A DNA stretch of 64,000 nucleotides from Sphingomonas daechungensis (lineage in GTDB: Bacteria; Pseudomonadota; Alphaproteobacteria; Sphingomonadales; Sphingomonadaceae), in NCBI RefSeq assembly GCF_014489495.1, contig NZ_CP060781.1, positions 62,001-126,000 on the forward strand, in the 5' to 3' direction. Below the pieces are notes generated by a model that saw only the letters and a list, made by a program, of their open reading frames with translations, was not told where the DNA came from and searched no databases. Positions 60,729 to 64,000 of this stretch are shown piece by piece. How positions within the stretch are numbered: position 1 is the stretch's first letter; each line of letters opens with the position of its first letter. A program made the translations under genes and the position numbers.

Positions 60729-61374
60729 TTCGGCCGTTCTACCAGCTTGCGAACGAACGGAATGAGATAGGGCTGGCGGTCCCGCTTCATACGTTCGCAG
60801 CGATGATTGCCTGAACGTCATGCAGGCAGTGATCCATATCCTCGTTGATGAGCACATAGTCGTACTCGCCCCAATGGCCGATCTCCGACGCAGCGCGCTT
60901 CATCCGGCTCTCGATAACCTCGTCGCTGTCGGTGTTGCGCGCCCTTAGGCGGCGTTCCAGTTCCGCCATGGACGGCGGCAAGATGAAAATGCGTACGAGG
61001 TCCGTTCCGAACGCGCCGCGGAGCTGCTGGGTGCCCTGCCAATCGATGTCGAACAGGATATCGCGGCCGAGGCGGAGCGCTTCCTTGATCGGCTCTTTCG
61101 GGACCCGTATCGGTGATCGAACACGTAGCCCACTCCGCCAACTCGTCCTGATCGACCAATTCCTGGAACCGCGCGGGGCCACGAAATGGTAGTCGACGTC
61201 GTCCACTTCGCCGGAGCGTCTCGGCCGAGTCGTTGCCGAAATCGACATCGTGATCTGGGATCCGCATCGAGAAGCATTCGGGAGATCGTCGATTTGCCCG
61301 CGCCGGAGGGGAGGACAACACCACCAGAAGGCCACGGCGGCGCGGGTCGAAGGATCGGCGTCGTCTAGGTCCAT
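60725..61374 (-). CDS. gmk: Guanylate kinase, several frameshifts
   Basis: After repair the protein begins MDLDDADPSTRRRGLLVVLSSPSGAGKSTISRML (P-loop GAGKS), then SISATTRPRRSGEVDDVDYHF (GMP-binding) and DILFDIDWQGTQQLRGAF, FILPPSMAELERRLRARNTDS and YVLINEDMDHCLHDVQAII. It phosphorylates GMP to GDP. Breaks lie near 61340, 61255, 61175, 61110 and 60793. The C-terminal RMKRDRQPYLIPFVRKLVERPN ends at 60725. It is essential, so the breaks are likely errors. Confidence 0.88.
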
Positions 61375-61420
61375 GACTGTTCTTGGTCCGACGCTGAAAA
61401 AGCGTCAAGGAGCGCTCTGT

Positions 61421-61479
61421 TGCACTGCACAAAAAAAGACCTTGAAAGGTGCACTGCAAAAGATTATGTTGCAGCGCAC
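61421..61479 (+). promoter_or_regulatory. Three TGCA-type repeats upstream of phasin: PhaR operator candidates
   Basis: TTGCACTGCAC (61421-61431), GTGCACTGCAA (61449-61459) and TTGCAGCGCAC (61469-61479) share the half-site TGCA/TGC. They lie 20-80 bases upstream of the phasin ATG. The repressor PhaR of Paracoccus and Rhodobacter binds TGC-rich paired motifs before phasin genes, so these are likely operators. The phaR gene is not in this window. Confidence 0.65.
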
Positions 61480-61499
61480 AAAAGAAGGAAATTGTAGCA

Positions 61500-62229
61500 A
61501 TGGCAGACGAAACTCAGACGGCAATCGACACCAGCGCGGAGGTCGCCACCAAGGCGGTTGAAGCCGCAGGCGAGGTTGCGAAAGAGTTCCGGCCGTTGCC
61601 GTGAAGACTACCAAGCGGACGACCTCGAAGTGGCACGGGCCACCAAGCGTCAGGCGAAAGCCACCCGCTCGGCTGTGAAAACCGCTCGCCGCGCCAAGCC
61701 GCGCCGCGCTGCAAAGGTCGCCGGTGCTCGTAAGCCCCGCGTGGCCCAGGAAAGGATTGAGACTGTGACCAAGACCACCAACAACTGGTTTGCGGCTTCA
61801 ACGCCCTCCCCAACACGGGTTCGTTCCAGACGCTGTTCGCCGACGCCGGCGAGCGTGGCCAGGAAGTCGTGAAGCGTTCGCAGAAGGCGATGGAAGAGCT
61901 GACGGAAGTCAGCAAGGCCAACGTCGAAGCGCTTGTCGACGCCGCAAGATTGCCGTCGAAGCGCCAAGTCGCTCGGCCAGGACGTCGTCGAGACCAGCCG
62001 TGAAGGCGTGGAGAAGGCTGCTGACGCAGTCCGCGCCCTCGCCGAAGCCAAGTCGGCCAGCGAGTTCCTTCAGCTGCAGAGCGAGTTCGCTCGTGCGCAG
62101 TTCGACCGCTTCGTCGCCGAGAGCTCGCGTTTGACCGAGACGTTCGTGAAGCTCGCGGGTGAGGCCATCCAGCCGATCCAGACCCGCGCCACGCTGAACG
62201 CGGAGCGTATCAACAAGCTTGTTGCCTGA
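61500..62229 (+). CDS. Phasin family protein (PHA granule-coating), several frameshifts
   Basis: The start follows AAGAAGGAA. The N-terminal region is rich in Ala, Lys and Thr (ADETQTAIDTSAEVATKAVEAAGEVAKEF, then a basic segment). The C-terminal half, ADAGERGQEVVKRSQKAMEELTEVSKANVEALVDAA, DVVETSREGVEKAADAVRALAEAKSASEFLQLQSEFARAQFDRFV and QTRATLNAERINKL, is the phasin 2 domain. It coats PHA granules and controls their size. Breaks lie near 61594, 61645, 61795 and 61950. It is preceded by PhaR-like motifs. Confidence 0.85.
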
Positions 62230-62259
62230 CGCCTCTCCCCTCCTGATCAGGCAATGACC

Positions 62260-62300
62260 AGACGGCCGCCCACCTCTCTCCCCGGGCGCCGTCTTTTTTT
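62260..62300 (+). terminator. Rho-independent terminator after phasin
   Basis: Arms AGACGGCCGCCC (62260-62271) and GGGCGCCGTCT (62284-62294 region) pair over 11 bases with one unpaired C, followed by seven T. It lies 30 bases after the phasin stop. Confidence 0.85.
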
Positions 62301-62395
62301 GTGCCGACGCTTTTTTGGACGCTCCCGGCCACTAGCCTCCTTGCGAGCGTTCGCCGCTTGCCATATCTTAGGGTGTTATGGGTATGCGTTGGACG

Positions 62396-62719
62396 ATGAC
62401 AGACGAGCCTGATGATGCGGCGTTGGCGACATGGAAACAGGTGTCGCCACGCGCACGCGCCCGCGCACCAAGAAACCGAGCAATTACAAGTCCTGATGCT
62501 GAACGACGATTACACTCCGATGGAGTTCGTCGTCCTGGTGCTGCAACAATTCTTCTCAATGGAATCGAGGACGCGACCCGCGTCATGTTGCAGTGCATCA
62601 ACAGGGAATCGCCGTCTGCGGTGTGTTCACTTACGAAGTCGCCGAAACCAAGGTCAGCCAGGTGATCGACTTCGCGCGGGAAATCAGCACCCGCTGCAGT
62701 GCACTCTCGAAAAGCCTGA
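62396..62719 (+). CDS. clpS: ATP-dependent Clp protease adaptor ClpS, several frameshifts
   Basis: The start MTDEPDDA is the sixth or seventh codon of a longer frame. After repair the protein reads [37 protein letters not shown] and [33 protein letters not shown], ending QCTLEKA. This is the ClpS fold that carries N-end rule substrates to ClpAP. Breaks lie near 62440, 62563, 62598, 62676 and 62710. A clpA gene is not seen in this window. Confidence 0.88.
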
Positions 62720-62766
62720 GCCCTACCGCTGCTTGCGAGTCCGCTGATCGGCGCTAAAGCGCGCCG

Positions 62767-64000
62767 ATGGACAGTATCTGGATCAAGGCGGCAGCACGCT
62801 CAAGGGCGACATTCCCATTTCGGCGCGAAGAATGCTGCGCTGACCCTGATACCTGCGCCCTCCTTACCGAGGAGAAGCTGACCCTCGCCAACCTGCCGCG
62901 GCTCGCGGATGTCGACAGCTTCGGCATTGATGAACCAGCTTGGCGTCTCGACCAGCGTCGCGGCGTCAAGAAGGCGAGTTCGGACGGAAGGTCACTTCCA
63001 GCCATGACATTAGCTCGACGGTCGCGCCGTACGACATGGTGCGCAAGATGCGCGCCTCAATCCTTGTGTGGCCGATGCGGCGCGCGCTGGCGAATCCACG
63101 TATCGCTGCCGGGCGGCTGCGCCATCGGCGATCGACCGATCGACCTTCACCTGAAGGCGCTAGAAGCAATCGGCGCCGAAATCGAACTGGCTGCCGGCTA
63201 CGTGAAGGCTTCGGCGCCAAGGGTCGGCTCACGGGGGGACTACAGCTTTCCGGTCGTGTCGTCGGCGCCACCGAGAACGTGCTGATGGCGCGGTTCTGGC
63301 AAACGGGCGGACTCAATTGTTCAATGCTGCCGTGAGCCGGAGATCGTCGATCTCTGCAATCTTCTGGTTGCCATGGCGCAAGATCGAAGGCATCGGATCG
63401 GGCACCTGATCGTTGACGGCGTCGAGGCCTTCATGAACGACTTACGAAGTCATGCCGGATCGCATCAAGCGGTAGCTACGCCTGCGCTGCGGGCTGACGG
63501 CGGGTCGATCAACTGATTGGCCCGCCGGACGACATGCAGGCCACGCTCAATGCGCTTGCCCAGGCCGGCCTCGTCATTGAGTTCACGAAAAGGCATCAGG
63601 TAAGCGCGAATGGTGGCTCAAGCCGTTGGCGCTTTCGACATCTCCGTTCCCTGGTTTCGCCACGGACATGCAGGCTCAGTTCATGCGATGCTGTGCGGGC
63701 AGAGGCCAGAGTTCTCGAAGAGACGATCTTCGAGAACCGTTACATGCACGTGCCGAGCTGCGCCGCATGGGCGCGGAGGTCGAAATTCACGGCCGTTCCG
63801 CAGTTGTTCACGGCGTGCGAAGCTGACCGGCGCGCAAGTCATGGCAACCGACCTTCGTGCCTCGATGAGTCTGATCCTAGCCGTCTGGCTGCTGAGGTGA
63901 GACGAGGTTCTGCGCGTCTATCACCTCGACCGTGGCTATGAGCGACTGGAAGAAAAGCTCAGTGCCGTCGGGGCGACGATCGAGCGCGCAGCGCCGGCTA
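62767..64000 (+). CDS. murA: UDP-N-acetylglucosamine 1-carboxyvinyltransferase, partial and highly frameshifted
   Basis: The start gives [34 protein letters not shown] (catalytic Lys-Asn in GAKNAAL) after repair. Later segments [37 protein letters not shown] (the reactive Cys in GGCAIG), [38 protein letters not shown]-like region and [35 protein letters not shown] are typical MurA. At least ten single-base breaks occur. The gene runs off the window edge. It makes the first committed peptidoglycan precursor and is essential. Confidence 0.85.

Noticed and set aside
62767-64000. murA, clpS and gmk as pseudogenes in a decaying region
   Set aside because: All breaks are single-base deletions, mostly in short runs, and conserved motifs are intact around each. 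Essential genes would not all be lost together; a polishing problem at a contig end is simpler.

Overview
The window looks like chromosome of a Sphingomonadales alphaproteobacterium (Sphingomonas-like). The basis is high GC, two large Oar-like TonB-dependent receptors, a PHA synthase and phasin, ATP12, ClpS, DUF4893 and DUF2721 proteins, and very tight gene packing with GTG/TTG starts and 1-4 base overlaps. No rRNA, complete tRNA or CRISPR array was seen.

Two zones are visible. Positions 1 to about 13750 look like the right-hand part of a genomic island. It carries a GT14-like glycosyltransferase, a C39-like protein, DUF3768, an HhH-GPD protein, a YaaC-like gene paired with a deoxyribosyltransferase-like gene, an IS1-like DDE transposase, a predicted ABC three-component (ABC-3C) conflict system with a small membrane partner, a NUDIX hydrolase and an EVE-HNH nuclease. 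It ends with a tyrosine recombinase (one in-frame amber codon), clustered short repeats and a 3' fragment of a tRNA-Glu gene, the likely attachment site. The other island end lies left of the window.

The rest reads as core chromosome. 13.8-23.9 kb: BlaI-like regulator, two TonB receptors, PadR, and a LytS/LytTR pair. 24.2-27.8 kb: DUF4010 membrane protein and a glutathione-dependent formaldehyde detoxification operon. 28.6-33.4 kb: an aryl-CoA (2-aminobenzoate-type) catabolic operon. 33.7-42.3 kb: propionyl-CoA to succinyl-CoA (mutase, carboxylase subunits, epimerase) with two related esterases. 42.5-48.1 kb: glycan genes (glycosyltransferase, Glf, GH1-RmlD fusion) and class II fructose-bisphosphatase. 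48.1-54.6 kb: DUF2721, GH29 fucosidase, M15 peptidase, aminotransferase, TRIC channel and PhaC. 54.6-64 kb: small envelope genes, RarD, DUF4893, RluC, PaiB-like, HAD, ATP12, Gmk, phasin, ClpS and MurA (cut by the window edge).

A quality warning governs the whole annotation. More than thirty otherwise intact genes are broken by single-base deletions, mostly in runs of C or G, and the density climbs sharply after about 56 kb. In nearly every case I worked through, restoring one base rebuilds the expected protein, so I treat these as sequence errors and give the full gene span. Coordinates of broken genes are therefore approximate in reading frame.
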